A stretch of 5,596 nucleotides of DNA from CAZCSY01 sp964501505 (GTDB lineage Bacteria; Omnitrophota; Gorgyraeia; Velamenicoccales; Velamenicoccaceae). The notes beneath the pieces are model-generated. The model had not been told where the DNA came from. It did not search any database and saw only the letters and a program-made list of their open reading frames with translations. Position numbers and translations under genes: made by a program. The stretch is taken from NCBI GenBank assembly GCA_964501505.1, contig CAZCSY010000098.1, positions 1 to 5,596 of the forward strand, read 5' to 3'. This document shows, one piece after another, positions 5,051 through 5,596 of the stretch (its first letter is position 1; every line of letters begins with the position of its first letter).

Positions 5051-5596
5051 ATGCGCTATCTCGATGCTTCGATAAAAAGGTTTCTTGAGGATTGTTCGGC
5101 CAGGACGCCGGCGCCGGGCGGCGGTGCGGTGGCGGCCTGGGCGGCGGCGGCGAGCGCCGCCCTTGTCGAGATGGCCAGCGCTTACACATTGGGAAGGCCG
5201 AAGTACAAAGCGGTCGCAGCCGCGATGCGCGCGATGCGCGCACGCGCGCGCCGCGCGCGCCGGGTCCTGGAGCATTTGATCGACGAGGACGCGGCGGCCT
5301 ACGGCCGCAAGGACATGCGTCGCGCCGTCGCCGTGCCGTTGCGGGTTGCGGCCCTGGCGCGCGTTCTCTGCGACGACGCCTGGGCACTCCTTCATAAAGG
5401 AAACAAGAATTTGAAGACGGACGCGGGGCTGGCGGTTCTTCTGGCCCAGACGGCGTTCCTGGCCGGCCTCTTCTATGCGACGGCCAACCTGAAGAGCGAT
5501 AAAAAAGGGACGAGGCGATTCGGGAGAGATCTGGCGAGACTGAAAAGAGCCGTACCGCGGATGCGGGAACGACGGCGCAGGACGGAGGCAGCCCTT
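5051..5596 (+). CDS. fchA: Methenyltetrahydrofolate cyclohydrolase (cyclodeaminase/cyclohydrolase family), 3'-truncated by window
   Basis: Likely interconverts 10-formyl-THF and 5,10-methenyl-THF, the step after Fhs. The frame is open from ATG 5051 to the window end (182 codons, no stop); family members are about 200-215 residues, so little is missing. The family signature TPAPGGGAVAAW has PGGG at 22-25. Helical segments follow, then LIDEDAAAYG (76-85), VPLRVA, and KGNKNLKTDAG (116-126), equivalent to the family GNKN..SDAG block, and finally ANLKS. The same domain forms the cyclodeaminase half of mammalian FTCD, so formimino-THF cyclodeaminase is the alternative; the fhs neighbour one base upstream favours cyclohydrolase. 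Two oddities stand out. The stretch between DED and VPL is about 20 residues shorter than in the members I know, and the helix at about residues 57-73 is very Arg-rich (MRAMRARARRARR) where relatives are acidic. A methylene-THF dehydrogenase gene could follow downstream. Confidence 0.88.
   Translation, partial: MRYLDASIKRFLEDCSARTPAPGGGAVAAWAAAASAALVEMASAYTLGRPKYKAVAAAMRAMRARARRARRVLEHLIDEDAAAYGRKDMRRAVAVPLRVAALARVLCDDAWALLHKGNKNLKTDAGLAVLLAQTAFLAGLFYATANLKSDKKGTRRFGRDLARLKRAVPRMRERRRRTEAAL
5222..5260 (+). repeat. GC-rich alternating purine-pyrimidine tract with a 9-base tandem repeat
   Basis: GCGATGCGC is duplicated in tandem (5222-5230, 5231-5239). Bases 5234-5251 alternate purine and pyrimidine without a break, and 5252-5260 do so again. 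It lies within the cyclohydrolase gene and encodes its Arg/Ala-rich helix. Such sequence is prone to Z-form DNA or slippage, though codon bias for GCG and CGC explains it simply. Confidence 0.5.

Noticed and set aside
5092..5397. 101-codon plus-strand frame near the window end
   Set aside because: It is out of frame with the cyclohydrolase, whose PGGG and GNKN motifs identify the true frame starting at 5051.

Overview
This is a GC-rich (about 60% by eye), gene-dense bacterial chromosome segment. Seven protein-coding genes all lie on the + strand, and I see no RNA gene, mobile element or CRISPR array. The organism is an uncultured-looking, probably anaerobic bacterium that uses the folate (methyl) branch of one-carbon metabolism, possibly of the Wood-Ljungdahl type. 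The pairing of trmD-rplS-rnhB-yraN with fhs-fchA would fit a lineage such as Omnitrophota or another anaerobic Gram-negative group. That assignment is a guess from gene content, not something the sequence proves.

Region 1 (1-1804) holds two tRNA-modification genes. The first is tgt, cut at its 5' end, for queuosine at anticodon position 34. The second is trmD, for m1G37. A 47-base spacer separates them and folds into a hairpin that ends directly against the trmD Shine-Dalgarno. TrmD most likely starts at a TTG. A sigma70-like promoter may lie inside tgt.

Region 2 (1805-1976) is the only sizeable non-coding gap, 172 bases before rplS (ribosomal protein L19). It is unusually structured: a GC-rich terminator-like hairpin followed by TTTTAT, then a leader with a 14-base direct repeat. 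Both repeat copies can compete for one complementary segment. This is the best candidate here for an undescribed element, perhaps an L19 autoregulatory leader.

Region 3 (1977-5596) looks like one transcription unit: rplS, rnhB (RNase HII), yraN (UPF0102 nuclease-like), fhs (formate-tetrahydrofolate ligase) and fchA-like methenyl-THF cyclohydrolase. rnhB/yraN and yraN/fhs overlap by ATGA, and fhs is one base from the cyclohydrolase gene, so translational coupling is likely. Fhs makes 10-formyl-THF from formate and the cyclohydrolase interconverts it with methenyl-THF; a methylene-THF dehydrogenase would be expected just beyond the window. Fhs is clearly divergent at several motifs that are nearly invariant in the family. 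The cyclohydrolase has a shortened central segment and an Arg-rich helix; it runs off the window end without a stop.
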